Shown: positions 1 to 7,566, counted from the first letter of the stretch. The stretch is 17,030 nt of DNA from JBFXAN01 sp050184225 (GCA_050184225.1 JBFXAN010000142.1:1-17030), one strand, 5' to 3'. Notes: generated by a model from the letters alone, not told the origin. Numbers and translations are program-made.

Positions 1-14
1 GGGGGGGGGGGGGG
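1..14. other. Homopolymer G run at window edge
   Basis: Fourteen consecutive G residues are followed by TT and four more G, directly downstream of the stop codon of the binding-protein gene. Nothing else in the window resembles it. Runs like this at an assembly end are often a two-colour sequencing artefact, but a genuine G tract cannot be excluded from sequence alone. Confidence 0.6.
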
Positions 15-22
15 TTGGGGCC

Positions 23-1342
23 CTAGCTCGGCCTCGGCCCCTCGAACCAATCCTTGACCAGGTTCTGCTTGCCGTTCTTCCACTGGTAGATCTTCACCTT
101 GCGCGTGCCGTCGTGGTCGGAGGCGCTCATCGTGATGCCGGGGGAGAGGCCGCCGTTGGTAAAGTCCTTGATGCTGTCGGCGCCCTTCTTCACGTCCTGG
201 CCGGTGATCTTGTCCTCGTCGCCCGCCTGGCGGATCGACTCGAAGATCAGGCCCATGTTGAAGACGCCGCGGATGTAGTACACCGAGTCGGAGATCTTGC
301 TCTCGTCGATCGGCTTGCCCTGCTTGGTGTGCCAGTCTTTCATCTTCTGCCAGACTTCGGGGTTCTCGCTGAGCAGGGTCGTGAACTGGAGCGTGTGGGT
401 GTTGTCGGCGGCGGGACCGGCCGCCTTGAAGTCGCCGTCACCACCGCCCCAGACGAAGGAGAAGTACTTCTCCGGCGCGATCCCGGCCTGCTGCGCCCCC
501 TTCATCCCCAGCGCCGGCATCGCGCCGAAGAAGTGGGTCATGACGTAGTCCGGCTCCTTGGACTTCACTTCCAGCATCTGCTGGGTGAGATCGGTCGTCG
601 TCGCCGGCACCTCGAGCGTGCCGACCAGGTCGAGGTCCATCTTCGGCGCCTGTCCGCGGATCGCCTCCAGCGGGTCGCGCCCGGCGGCGTTGCCGTAGTA
701 GAGGAAGTAAACCTTCGCCTTGCGCGAGCTGTCCTTCCAGCTGTCCTTGAAGTGCTGGAGCAGCGCCATCGCCTGCGAGGTATACGAGGCGGCGCCCACA
801 TACAGATATGGATACTTCGTGCCGTTGCCGGACTCGGACAGGCCGAAGCCGGGTGTGTAGAGCGGCACCTCGTCCTCCGCTGCCGCCGGCGCCAGTGCGT
901 CGGTGATCGGCGTGCCGTAGCTGAGGATCGCGGAGACGTTCTCCTGTTCGACGAACTTCTTGTATCCCTCCTTTGATTTATCGACCGCGTAGCTGTGGTC
1001 GAACTCGACCGCCTCTACCTGGCGGCCGGCCAGGTTGTTGGCATTGGCGTAGGCGATGAAGTCGGCGTTGCCCTGGCCGACCGGATTGCCGACGTTAGCG
1101 GTCGGGCCGGTGCGGTCGATGAAGCTGCCGATCTTCGTCGCCGACACCTGGCGCCCGGCCGGTGTCGCCTGTCCGCCGGCGGCGGCTGTCCCACCGCTCG
1201 CCGGGGTTGCCTGCTGCGCGGCTTCGTCATCGTCGTCGCCGCCACCACAGGCGGCGAGGAACGCCGCCCCGCCGAGGGCGCCGGCACCGGTGAGGAACCG
1301 GCGTCGCGCCCAACGTCTGCGTGCCCAATCGTTCGCTGCCAC
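23..1342 (-). CDS. Tat-exported lipoprotein, branched-chain amino acid/amide ABC transporter substrate-binding protein
   Basis: 439-residue LivK-type periplasmic-binding-protein family member that captures substrate outside the membrane and delivers it to the LivHM permease. The N-terminus carries a twin-arginine motif (RRRFLTGAG, residues 13-21), a short hydrophobic stretch and a lipobox FLAAC ending at Cys32. It is therefore probably Tat-exported and lipid-anchored. A Gly/Asp/Ala/Thr-rich linker (about 33-65) precedes the two-lobe binding domain, which opens with KIGSFIDRTGP. The start is GTG at 1342, with GGGGAGG upstream on the same strand. It is the last visible gene of the liv operon, about 80 bases after livM. 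Substrate cannot be read from sequence: leucine-type amino acids, urea, short amides and aromatic acids are all possible for this family. Confidence 0.93.
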   Translation of the reverse strand: MAANDWARRRWARRRFLTGAGALGGAAFLAACGGGDDDDEAAQQATPASGGTAAAGGQATPAGRQVSATKIGSFIDRTGPTANVGNPVGQGNADFIAYANANNLAGRQVEAVEFDHSYAVDKSKEGYKKFVEQENVSAILSYGTPITDALAPAAAEDEVPLYTPGFGLSESGNGTKYPYLYVGAASYTSQAMALLQHFKDSWKDSSRKAKVYFLYYGNAAGRDPLEAIRGQAPKMDLDLVGTLEVPATTTDLTQQMLEVKSKEPDYVMTHFFGAMPALGMKGAQQAGIAPEKYFSFVWGGGDGDFKAAGPAADNTHTLQFTTLLSENPEVWQKMKDWHTKQGKPIDESKISDSVYYIRGVFNMGLIFESIRQAGDEDKITGQDVKKGADSIKDFTNGGLSPGITMSASDHDGTRKVKIYQWKNGKQNLVKDWFEGPRPS

Positions 1343-1365
1343 GTCCTGCCTCCCCTTGGACTTCT

Positions 1366-1379
1366 GGGGGCGTTCCCCC
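1366..1379 (-). other. Short GC stem-loop between livM and binding-protein gene
   Basis: In the 80-base livM/binding-protein spacer, GGGGG and CCCCC arms flank a four-base loop. There is no T-tract on the minus strand, so it is not a convincing terminator. It could protect upstream mRNA or be a chance GC-rich pairing. Confidence 0.3.
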
Positions 1380-1422
1380 TCCTACACGGAGCCGGTCCCT
1401 CGCGCCCGGCCCATCGCACCCG

Positions 1423-2589
1423 TTAGCCGCTCTCCCGCGCGCCCTCGCCCGCGGGTCGTGTCCGATTTCCTGTGAGTGTGGCAATCCAGTGCAGCACCGC
1501 CGCTTTCAGACGCAGCCAGAGCTTATACAGGCCCTCCGGCTCCAGGATGATGAAGGCGATGATCAGCACCCCGAACAACACCTCGCGGACGAAGTCGAAG
1601 TACTGGTGCAGGCGAGGTATCGTGTCGGCCACCGGCAGCACGACTCGATCGCGCACGAGGATCGGCACGACGATGATGAAGATCGCGCCGAACACCGGCC
1701 CGGCGAGGCTGCCCAGGCCGCCGATGATCGCCATCGCCAGATACTCGATCGACCGGGCGATCGTGAAGCTCTCGACGGTGGCGGTGCGAAAGTAGTAGAC
1801 CAACATCGCGCCGGCGACCCCGGCGTAGAACGAACTGACCGCGAAGGCGAGCAGCTTGTACTTGAACAGCGAGATGCCGGAGGACTCGGCGGCGATGTCG
1901 TTGTCGCGGATCGCGATGAAGGCGCGGCCGACCCGCGTGCGGACGATGTTGCGGGCGATGACGATGCCGAGCACGGCGAGGATGATGAACAGGTGGTAGC
2001 GGTCGATATCGGTCCGCACCGTATGGGTCCAACCGGGAATGGCGAGGACCGGCCGCGCCACCGGCAGCGAGGAGAACGGCACGCCCTCCACGGTCAGCTC
2101 CGGATAGAGATGCTCGACGATCCAGGTGAGGATCGGATGGGCGGCGAGCGTGGCGATCGCCAGGTATAGCCCCTTCACCCGGAGGGAGGGCACGCCGAAC
2201 AGCGTGCCGACCAGCGTCGCCGACAGACCGGCGGCGGGCAGGGTCAGGTAGAGCTGCCACGGGCTGGTGCGCAGCCCCGGCCAGTGGTCGAACATCAGGG
2301 CGACGGTGAAGCCGCCGATCATCGCGAAGGCGGCGTGACCGAGCGAGATCTGGCCGGTGTAGCCGACGAGCAGGTTGAGGCCGGTGACGGCGACAATGGC
2401 GACCAGGATCAGATTGATCGTGTTCATCCAGACCGTGTTGAACACCATCGGGATCGCCAGGATCAGCAGCAGCAGCGCCAGCCAGGCGACGATCGCGCGC
2501 AGGGGAAGCCGTTGGGCGAGCGCCGCCGCGCGGACGGAGGGTTGCGTCGCGAGTCTCCCGGTCGGTTGGTGCCGCGTTTCTTCGACCAT
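1423..2589 (-). CDS. livM: Branched-chain amino acid ABC transporter permease LivM
   Basis: 388-residue polytopic membrane protein, the second permease half of a LivHMGF importer. The family hallmark GYTGQISLGHAAF lies near residues 71-83. It is followed by multiple hydrophobic helices and a cytoplasmic loop (VGRAFIAIRDND) that contacts the ATPases in this family. The C-terminal EPEGLYKLW is also typical of LivM. The start is ATG at 2589, with AGGTGG upstream and only 8 bases after the livH stop, so translation is probably coupled. The same frame stays open far upstream across livH and livG. That extension has no family similarity, is very Arg/Gly/Ala-rich and lacks membrane segments, so it is a high-GC artefact and not a fusion. 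The 388-residue length fits LivM. Confidence 0.95.
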   Translation of the reverse strand: MVEETRHQPTGRLATQPSVRAAALAQRLPLRAIVAWLALLLLILAIPMVFNTVWMNTINLILVAIVAVTGLNLLVGYTGQISLGHAAFAMIGGFTVALMFDHWPGLRTSPWQLYLTLPAAGLSATLVGTLFGVPSLRVKGLYLAIATLAAHPILTWIVEHLYPELTVEGVPFSSLPVARPVLAIPGWTHTVRTDIDRYHLFIILAVLGIVIARNIVRTRVGRAFIAIRDNDIAAESSGISLFKYKLLAFAVSSFYAGVAGAMLVYYFRTATVESFTIARSIEYLAMAIIGGLGSLAGPVFGAIFIIVVPILVRDRVVLPVADTIPRLHQYFDFVREVLFGVLIIAFIILEPEGLYKLWLRLKAAVLHWIATLTGNRTRPAGEGARESG

Positions 2590-2597
2590 CGCACCAC

Positions 2598-3569
2598 CTA
2601 GACGCGCTGAATGTGCTCTCTCCCGAAGAGACCGTGTGGGCGGATCATCAGGATCACGATCAGGGCGACAAACGGCATCACGCCGTCGAGCCCGCCCGCG
2701 TTGATCCCCGCGGCTTCGATCGGCGGGTTGAGGTAGGCGCCGGTGAACTGCTCGAGCAGGCCGATGATCACGCCGCCGACGATCGCGCCGACGAGGCTCT
2801 CCAGCCCGCCGAGCACCACCGCCGGGAAGACCTTCAGCCCGATCACCGACAGGCCGGCGACGCTCACCCCCTGGCGGTTGCCGAGCAGCATTCCGCCGAT
2901 GAAGGCGACGATCAGGGCGACGGACCAGGTGATCGCGAACACCTGTCGCACGCTGATCCCCATCGCCTGCGCCGCCGGCTGGTCGTCCGCCACCGCCTGC
3001 ATGGCGATGCCGGTCCGCGTGTAGCGGAAGAAGACGGTGAAGAGCCCGATGAAGAAGATCGCCAGGCCGACCGCCCAGAGGTCGCTCTTGCGCAGCGGCG
3101 TGTCGAAGACCTCGATGATGGCGGGGTCGAACGGCTTGATGCCGAGGATGTTGAGGTCGGGGAAGACGCGCGTATCCGGCCGCCAGAGAATGGCGACGCT
3201 GCCGCGCAGGATCGCCGCCAGCCCGATCGTCGCCATCACGATCGCGATCAGCGGCTTGCCGATCAGTGGCCGGAGCATCGTCCGCTCGATCAGGAAGCCG
3301 AGCGCCAGGCCGATGACCACGACCAGGGGAAAGACGATCGCCAGCGGCAGATCGTAGTCGGTCACCAGCACGACAGCGATGAAGCCGCCGAGCATGACGA
3401 ACTCCCCCTGGGCGAAGTTCACCACCTCGCTCGCCTTGTAGATCAGGACGAAACCGAGCGCGATCAGCGCGTACAGCGACCCGATCACCAGCCCGACGAC
3501 GAGCGTCTGACGGAACCGCTCCTCGAAGAGGAAGAATGCCAGCGCCGGCAGATCGTGTACCAGCTCCAC
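2598..3569 (-). CDS. livH: Branched-chain amino acid ABC transporter permease LivH
   Basis: 323-residue first permease half of the importer. The segment GSLYALIALGFVLIYKASEVVNFAQGEF is split across the first helix and the conserved NFAQGE loop that marks LivH. A later AITWSVALIVAFIGGML helix and the motif VLGGLESLVGAIVGG are also characteristic. I prefer the GTG at 3569 because GGAGG sits six bases upstream. An alternative GTG at 3629, directly abutting the livG stop, would add 20 non-hydrophobic residues encoded by an intergenic hairpin. The gene lies between livG and livM and presumably dimerises with LivM in the inner membrane. Confidence 0.93.
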   Translation of the reverse strand: MELVHDLPALAFFLFEERFRQTLVVGLVIGSLYALIALGFVLIYKASEVVNFAQGEFVMLGGFIAVVLVTDYDLPLAIVFPLVVVIGLALGFLIERTMLRPLIGKPLIAIVMATIGLAAILRGSVAILWRPDTRVFPDLNILGIKPFDPAIIEVFDTPLRKSDLWAVGLAIFFIGLFTVFFRYTRTGIAMQAVADDQPAAQAMGISVRQVFAITWSVALIVAFIGGMLLGNRQGVSVAGLSVIGLKVFPAVVLGGLESLVGAIVGGVIIGLLEQFTGAYLNPPIEAAGINAGGLDGVMPFVALIVILMIRPHGLFGREHIQRV

Positions 3570-3586
3570 GGCTCCCTCCGATCCGA

Positions 3587-3629
3587 GTGCCGGGTTCCGA
3601 GCAGGGGTGGGACGCCCGGAACCCGACAC
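3587..3629 (-). other. Intergenic hairpin in the livG-livH spacer
   Basis: Arms at 3587-3598 (GTGCCGGGTTCC) and 3618-3629 (GGAACCCGACAC) pair over 12 positions with one mismatch around a 19-base loop. The structure fills the gap between the livG stop and the preferred livH start. No T-run follows on the minus strand, so it is more likely an mRNA-stability, attenuation or translation-spacing element than a full terminator. Confidence 0.6.
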
Positions 3630-4466
3630 TCAGGCGCGATGCTCGGCGGCGGCGGCCTCGACGGAAGCCCGCTCCGACGCGCGTTCCTTCTCCTGCAAGA
3701 GGCTGTCCTCTTCGCCGAGGTAGGCGCGGATCACGTGCGGATCGCGCCGGATCGCATCCGGCGTGCCCTCGGCGATCTTCTCGCCGAAGTCGAGCACGAC
3801 GATGTTCTGGGAGATGTCCATGACAACACCCATGTCGTGCTCGATCAGGACGATCGTCACGCCACGGTTTTCGTTGGTGTCGAGGATGGCGGCGACCATC
3901 TCCTCTTTCTCTTCGACGGTCATGCCCGCCATCGGCTCGTCGAGCAGCAGCAGCTTCGGCTCGGCGGCGAGCGCCCGCGCCAGCTCCACCCGCTTTTGCA
4001 CGCCGTAGGGCAGCGCGCCGACGATCTGGTCCCGATGCGGCGTCAGGCCGAGGAACTCGATCACCTCGTCGCAGTACGCGCGGTTGCGCGCCTCGTCGCG
4101 GGAGGCGCGGCCGGCGTAGAGTACGGCGTCCCACAGTCCGGTACGCATGTGGATATGCCGGCCGAGCATCACGTTGGCGAGGACGGACAGCCCCTTGAAC
4201 AGGGCGATGTTCTGGAAGGTGCGGGCAATGCCCAGGCGGACAATCGTATGGCGGGGCAGGTGGGTGATGTCCCGGCCCTCGAAGGTGACCGTGCCGGATG
4301 AGGGCCGGTAGATCCGCGAGATCACATTGAGCAGGCTGGTCTTGCCCGCGCCGTTGGGACCAATGATCGAGACGATGGCACCAGGCTGCACCGCGAGGCT
4401 GATCCGGTCCAGCGCCCGGACCGCCCCGAAGTTGAGCGAGATCTCGCTGACCTCGAGCTGTCCCAT
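3630..4466 (-). CDS. livG: Branched-chain amino acid ABC transporter ATP-binding protein LivG
   Basis: 278-residue ATPase that powers LivHM. Walker A GPNGAGKT is at residues 36-43. A Q-loop (ARTFQNIALF), an LSGGQ-equivalent written LPYGVQKR, Walker B LLLLDEP and a switch His in LIEHDMGVV follow. The divergent PYGVQKR signature and the LivG-type IVLIEHDMGVVM segment favour LivG over LivF. The C-terminus has a charged Ala/Glu-rich tail of about 25 residues. The start is taken at ATG 4466 with GAGGGG six bases upstream; an in-frame ATG at 4484 lacks a comparable site. It is the first gene of the liv operon. A partner LivF would normally be needed and is not visible. Confidence 0.94.
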   Translation of the reverse strand: MGQLEVSEISLNFGAVRALDRISLAVQPGAIVSIIGPNGAGKTSLLNVISRIYRPSSGTVTFEGRDITHLPRHTIVRLGIARTFQNIALFKGLSVLANVMLGRHIHMRTGLWDAVLYAGRASRDEARNRAYCDEVIEFLGLTPHRDQIVGALPYGVQKRVELARALAAEPKLLLLDEPMAGMTVEEKEEMVAAILDTNENRGVTIVLIEHDMGVVMDISQNIVVLDFGEKIAEGTPDAIRRDPHVIRAYLGEEDSLLQEKERASERASVEAAAAEHRA

Positions 4467-4636
4467 GGACGTCCCCTCGCACATACCACAACGCTCCCGT
4501 CGTTGCGGGACCGTCTATCGCCGGCATCAAAGGATCGATGCGCGGCCGGCCTGTGCCGGACCAAACGCCGTGTCATGCTCTGAACCCGGTCGTCCCCAGA
4601 GCGACGGCGGTGGACGCCGAAGGGCTTGTGCCTAGC

Positions 4637-4666
4637 AGTGTGCTTAACAGGTGTAAAGTTGTCAAG
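4637..4666 (-). promoter_or_regulatory. Putative liv operon promoter with overlapping inverted repeat
   Basis: On the minus strand TTGACA (4665-4660) lies 17 bases from CACACT (4642-4637), a weak -10 that keeps the conserved A2 and T6. The same DNA contains an imperfect inverted repeat, CTTGACA-N10-TGTTAAG (4666-4643, 6 of 7 arm positions paired), covering the -35 box and spacer as an operator would. The TTGACA overlaps the stop codon of the upstream acetyltransferase gene. The predicted leader to livG is about 160 bases and holds a GCATC/GATGC stem near 4524-4541. Confidence 0.45.
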
Positions 4667-5291
4667 CGTGTGGTCGGCCCTGTGCTGTTCCGAATGTACG
4701 TGCTTCCCGACGCTGCCACTCTTCCCGCTCCAGCGCATACTCAACATCGTCGCCATCCCAGACATCCGTGGACGTGACGTGATAGGTGCCGTGCGCGCCG
4801 AGGTCGGTGGGGGTGATGCGGAACGTCCGCACCAGCGTCATCCCCAGCTTCTCCATCACCCGACGGGAGGCGAGGTTGTCCTGGTAGGTTGTGGCGAACA
4901 CGCGGCGGACGCCCTGCTCGGTGAACCCCTTGCGGATCAGCGCCCGCGCTCCTTCCGTGGCGTAGCCTTTGCCCCAGGCGGCACGCCGCAGCCGGTAGCC
5001 CAGCTCAATGTTGTCGCGGCCGGCCCCGTCCGGCGGATGGAAACTGAACCAGCCGACAAACGCTCCGGTCGCCCGCTCCTCCGCCGCCCAGTAGCCGAAC
5101 CCGGCGTCCGGCTCGTAGGAGCGGAGGAACCGGGGCAGGATGTCGCGCTCGATCACGTCGCGCGGCGTGGCTGCGCCGCCGGAGAGGTAGCGCATCACCG
5201 CGGGGTCGCCGTCGAGCGCGAAGAGGTTGTCCACGTCAGCCGTGGTGAACCGGCGCAGGAGCAGCCGTTCAGTTTCGAGAAATGCCTGCAT
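4662..5291 (-). CDS. GNAT family N-acetyltransferase (RimJ/RimL type)
   Basis: 209-residue acetyl-CoA-dependent N-acetyltransferase. The N-terminal ETERLLLRRFTTADVDNLF is the usual opening of the Acetyltransf_3 group. The acetyl-CoA pyrophosphate loop appears as RRAAWGKGYATEGARALI, and the segment NLASRRVMEKLGM is the conserved C-terminal helix. These proteins modify protein N-termini, antibiotics or small amines; the substrate here cannot be predicted. The ATG at 5291 is chosen because GGGAAGG lies upstream at good spacing; a TTG at 5297 would sit too close to that site. The gene begins 23 bases inside the 3' end of the upstream secreted-protein gene, so the two are probably co-transcribed and perhaps coupled. 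Confidence 0.92.
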   Translation of the reverse strand: MQAFLETERLLLRRFTTADVDNLFALDGDPAVMRYLSGGAATPRDVIERDILPRFLRSYEPDAGFGYWAAEERATGAFVGWFSFHPPDGAGRDNIELGYRLRRAAWGKGYATEGARALIRKGFTEQGVRRVFATTYQDNLASRRVMEKLGMTLVRTFRITPTDLGAHGTYHVTSTDVWDGDDVEYALEREEWQRREARTFGTAQGRPHA

Positions 5292-6045
5292 CGTCAATCC
5301 TTCCCGCGGCCCGTGCGGGCGCCATCAGCGGCGGTATGTGGTTGAGGGTGAGCGTGGCCGTCGTCACCGTCACCGTCAATCCGGCATCCGGCGGAAGCTG
5401 CGGCAGGCCAAACACGGCCGGGTCCACGGTTCCCGTGACCTTACGGCAATCCACCGATTCCACCGTCAAGGCGATCGGATCGGCCGGGCGAGCGACGACA
5501 TGCCCGTCGCCGTACAGCGTTCGCCCATCCGCCGACTGAGACACGAATGTGGAACTGAACATCGCATCGGCGATACCGGCCGGCCGGGTCCACCACGCGC
5601 CCATCCAGATGATCGCGTTGCCGGCGACAAGCGGGCGATCGGCGGGCAACACCGGCGCGCCGCCGCTGAGCAGCCCGATCTCGTGTCGCGACTGTCGTGC
5701 TCCGTCCTCCCGCGTCGCCATCGTCTCGGTCCGATACGTCGCCCGCACGACGCCGATCACGGTCGGCGTGCCGTCCGTCCCCGGCTCCGGCACATGCAGG
5801 TCAATATCGCCGCGGACGCTGCGCGTGCTCTCCCAGACGGCGGGAGCGGTATCCCGACTCACCGGCTGGTTGCCCAGTTCGGCGGTCCAGCGCAACGTCC
5901 ACTGCGCCTCAAAGTGGCCGGACCAGACGCCCGGCTGGAGCGTGTCACAATCCGGCTGCGCGAGTGCGGCCGGCGGTATAGGAGTGAATGCAATGGCGAT
6001 CGTGAGCAGTACGGCAAGACCTGGCAAGGCCAATCGCGCGACCAT
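5269..6045 (-). CDS. Secreted protein of unknown function
   Basis: 258 residues. A Sec signal peptide is clear: MVAR, a hydrophobic core LALPGLAVLLTIAIAF, and a likely cleavage after AALA at residue 29. The mature part is rich in beta-prone Thr/Val stretches (for example LTVTVTTATLTLNHI near the C-terminus). It has only two cysteines, one just after the signal and one in ESVDCRKV, which could form a disulfide. I recognise no family motif or catalytic site. The start ATG at 6045 has GGGAGG six bases upstream. It overlaps the following acetyltransferase gene by 23 bases on the same strand. The role is unknown; an extracellular or wall-associated protein is the most that can be inferred. Confidence 0.8.
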   Translation of the reverse strand: MVARLALPGLAVLLTIAIAFTPIPPAALAQPDCDTLQPGVWSGHFEAQWTLRWTAELGNQPVSRDTAPAVWESTRSVRGDIDLHVPEPGTDGTPTVIGVVRATYRTETMATREDGARQSRHEIGLLSGGAPVLPADRPLVAGNAIIWMGAWWTRPAGIADAMFSSTFVSQSADGRTLYGDGHVVARPADPIALTVESVDCRKVTGTVDPAVFGLPQLPPDAGLTVTVTTATLTLNHIPPLMAPARAAGRIDDAGISRN

Positions 6046-6195
6046 TGGATACCTCCCACGGATAGCAAGCAGCGGCCTACCTGATTCCCTCCACGGTACT
6101 CCAGGCCGGTTGCGACGCCAGTGACGGACCGCTCGATCTCGTGCTCGGGAGTCGCCTCATGCAGCGGCTTCCGAAAGCATTCAGCACGCACACGC

Positions 6196-6226
6196 CAAAA
6201 GCCGCCGGCATGTACGGCCGGCGGCT
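6196..6226 (-). terminator. Rho-independent terminator after the FnIII protein gene
   Basis: Perfect 10-bp arms at 6200-6209 and 6217-6226 (AGCCGCCGGC / GCCGGCGGCT) flank a 7-base loop. On the minus strand the stem runs into TTTT, about 25 bases after the stop codon at 6252. The T-tract is short but position and stem strength fit. The rest of 6046-6251 shows no gene. Confidence 0.75.
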
Positions 6227-6251
6227 CAGGCGGTGTGGCGATGGTCAGGGG

Positions 6252-7004
6252 TTACTTGACCTCCACGGTCGCCGCGTCGCTGCAACCGAAGTCGTTGCAC
6301 GCCCGCAGCTCGTAAAGAATCGGTCCCTCCTCGAAGATCGCGTCGGTGTCAAGGAACAGCGTCGTGTTCGCCGGCAGGTCGGTCGCGATCGGGCGGCCGA
6401 TGCCGGTGAGCAGGTTCGTCGCGATCAGGTAGTAGGATGTTTCTCCCTGCACGTCGTTCCAACTAATCTCAACGCCCGGCGCGATACCGCGGGAGAATTC
6501 CGCCCGCAAGATCTTCGGCGTCGCCGGCGGTCCATCGACCGGCCGTCCTGCGCCCGGAACCTGGTGTCCCGGTCCGCCCGTCTTCAGCGTGCGCGTGCAC
6601 ATCTCGTTCGACGAGTGCGAGTCCTCCTGCGCCGGGCCGATGCCCGCGACCGCCCGGACGGCGACGCAGTAGCCGGTGCCCGGCCGCAGGTCGCGGATCG
6701 TCATCTCACCCGTGCCGCCCTGACCCGGCACCGCCGGCGCCGTCAGCTCGCGGATTACGCCGTCCGCCCAACCCTCGGCGGACATGCCGTACAGCGTGAC
6801 GGCGTAGTGCGTCTCCCGTGCCTCGCGATCCTGCCAGGTGAACTGGATCGACGTCGCGCCCGCCGGCTGGACCTCCAGCACGCGCGGCGTCGCCAGCGAA
6901 TTGGTGTTCGCCGAAGCGACACCGGCGCCGGCGGCGATGCCTGCTGCGGCCAGCGCGACGATCGCCAGCCGGCCCACCTTCGATGATGTGATATGCAGCT
7001 TCAT
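6252..7004 (-). CDS. Secreted protein with two fibronectin type III domains
   Basis: 250 residues. The signal peptide has a Lys-containing start, an Ala/Gly/Val hydrophobic core (about 10-29) and a probable cleavage after VASA (residue 32). Two FnIII-like beta-sandwich domains follow. Domain 1 (about 37-138) runs from PRVLEVQPAGATSIQFTW to LRPGTGYCVAVRAV. Domain 2 (about 158-250) runs from PATPKILRAEF to ILYELRACNDFGCSDAATVEV. The Trp in FTW/ISW and the Tyr in the G/TxY segment are the usual core residues, and paired cysteines (C-x-C-like spacing in ACNDFGC) may form disulfides. A Gly/Pro linker joins the domains. No catalytic domain is present, so binding or adhesion is the likely role. AGGAGG lies six bases before ATG 7004. 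The gene stands alone with its own terminator. Confidence 0.88.
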   Translation of the reverse strand: MKLHITSSKVGRLAIVALAAAGIAAGAGVASANTNSLATPRVLEVQPAGATSIQFTWQDREARETHYAVTLYGMSAEGWADGVIRELTAPAVPGQGGTGEMTIRDLRPGTGYCVAVRAVAGIGPAQEDSHSSNEMCTRTLKTGGPGHQVPGAGRPVDGPPATPKILRAEFSRGIAPGVEISWNDVQGETSYYLIATNLLTGIGRPIATDLPANTTLFLDTDAIFEEGPILYELRACNDFGCSDAATVEVK

Positions 7005-7116
7005 GATTGTCCTCCTGTGGGGTGTGTCCCCGGTGTGTTGTCGTCACCAGCATGGCGGTCCGTCCTGCTCAACACCGATGGCAGACCGATGACAGGACGC
7101 TGACACGCCCCTATCT

Positions 7117-7478
7117 GTGCCGGGCGGGACACCGGCAATGTTCTGCGCGGCACAGCCGGGCGGTGGTGTCACCGAATTCTTCGCAAAGTCGAGCGGCGTG
7201 CTCTTCATCCGCTGGAGCGGCGGCTGGGAGTGGTACAACATCGAGCTGCGGGCGCCGGGCGAACTGATCAAGGAGTACGACCTCGAAGGCTCGACCTTCG
7301 GCTGGACGCTGAACCCCGGCGCCTGGAACCGCACCTACACACTGACCATCCAGGGCTGCAACAGCAAGGGCTTTCTCGGACTGGGCGGCTCGGAGCCCTC
7401 GTCGGTAGCGTCGAGTTCCACCTCCAAGCCTGCGACTCCGGCGGCTGCAGCACTCCGGCTACCGTCGTCGTAGAGTAG
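7117..7478 (+). pseudogene. Frameshifted fibronectin type III fragment lacking a signal peptide
   Basis: The open frame from about 7117 encodes a single FnIII-like domain: FIRWSGGWEWYNIELRAPG, then YTLTIQGCNSKG. It then loses register in the stretch around 7390-7410. The expected domain end, FHLQACDSGGCSTPATVVVE, is found one frame over and stops at 7478; in the first frame translation runs into Ser/Ala-rich nonsense ending at 7473. The ending closely resembles ACNDFGCSDAATVEVK of the neighbouring gene on the opposite strand. An in-frame TGA at 7090 blocks extension upstream and there is no signal peptide, so the 5' part is also missing. This is most likely a decayed relative of the 6252-7004 protein. 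A one-base sequencing error could explain the frameshift but not the missing export signal. Confidence 0.65.
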
Positions 7479-7488
7479 ACATCGAATT

Positions 7489-7560
7489 GAACCACAGAGA
7501 CGCAGAGGCTGCAGAGATCTCTAAATGAAAACTCTCTGCGCCTCTGCGTCTCTGTGGTTC
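7489..7560. repeat. Long inverted repeat (accacagagacgcagag family)
   Basis: Arms at 7489-7517 and 7533-7560 are perfectly complementary over 28 bp apart from one unpaired T at 7510, with a 15-base loop. The arm core ACCACAGAGACGCAGAG resembles a dispersed intergenic motif I recall from many environmental bacteria. It lies exactly between two convergent units (the plus-strand FnIII fragment and the minus-strand gene ending at 7567) and would act as a strong bidirectional hairpin. No T-tract follows on either side. Confidence 0.9.
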
Positions 7561-7566
7561 TATCCG

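Noticed and set aside
2613..4301. 562-residue plus-strand open frame opposite livH and livG
   Set aside because: Asp/His/Gln/Arg-rich antisense shadow of high-GC genes, with no recognisable domain.
2590..4530. Long open frame continuous with livM that would give a protein of about 1,000 residues
   Set aside because: The upstream part is out of frame with livG and livH, has shadow-like Arg/Gly/Ala composition and no domains. livM has its own start and ribosome binding site at 2589.
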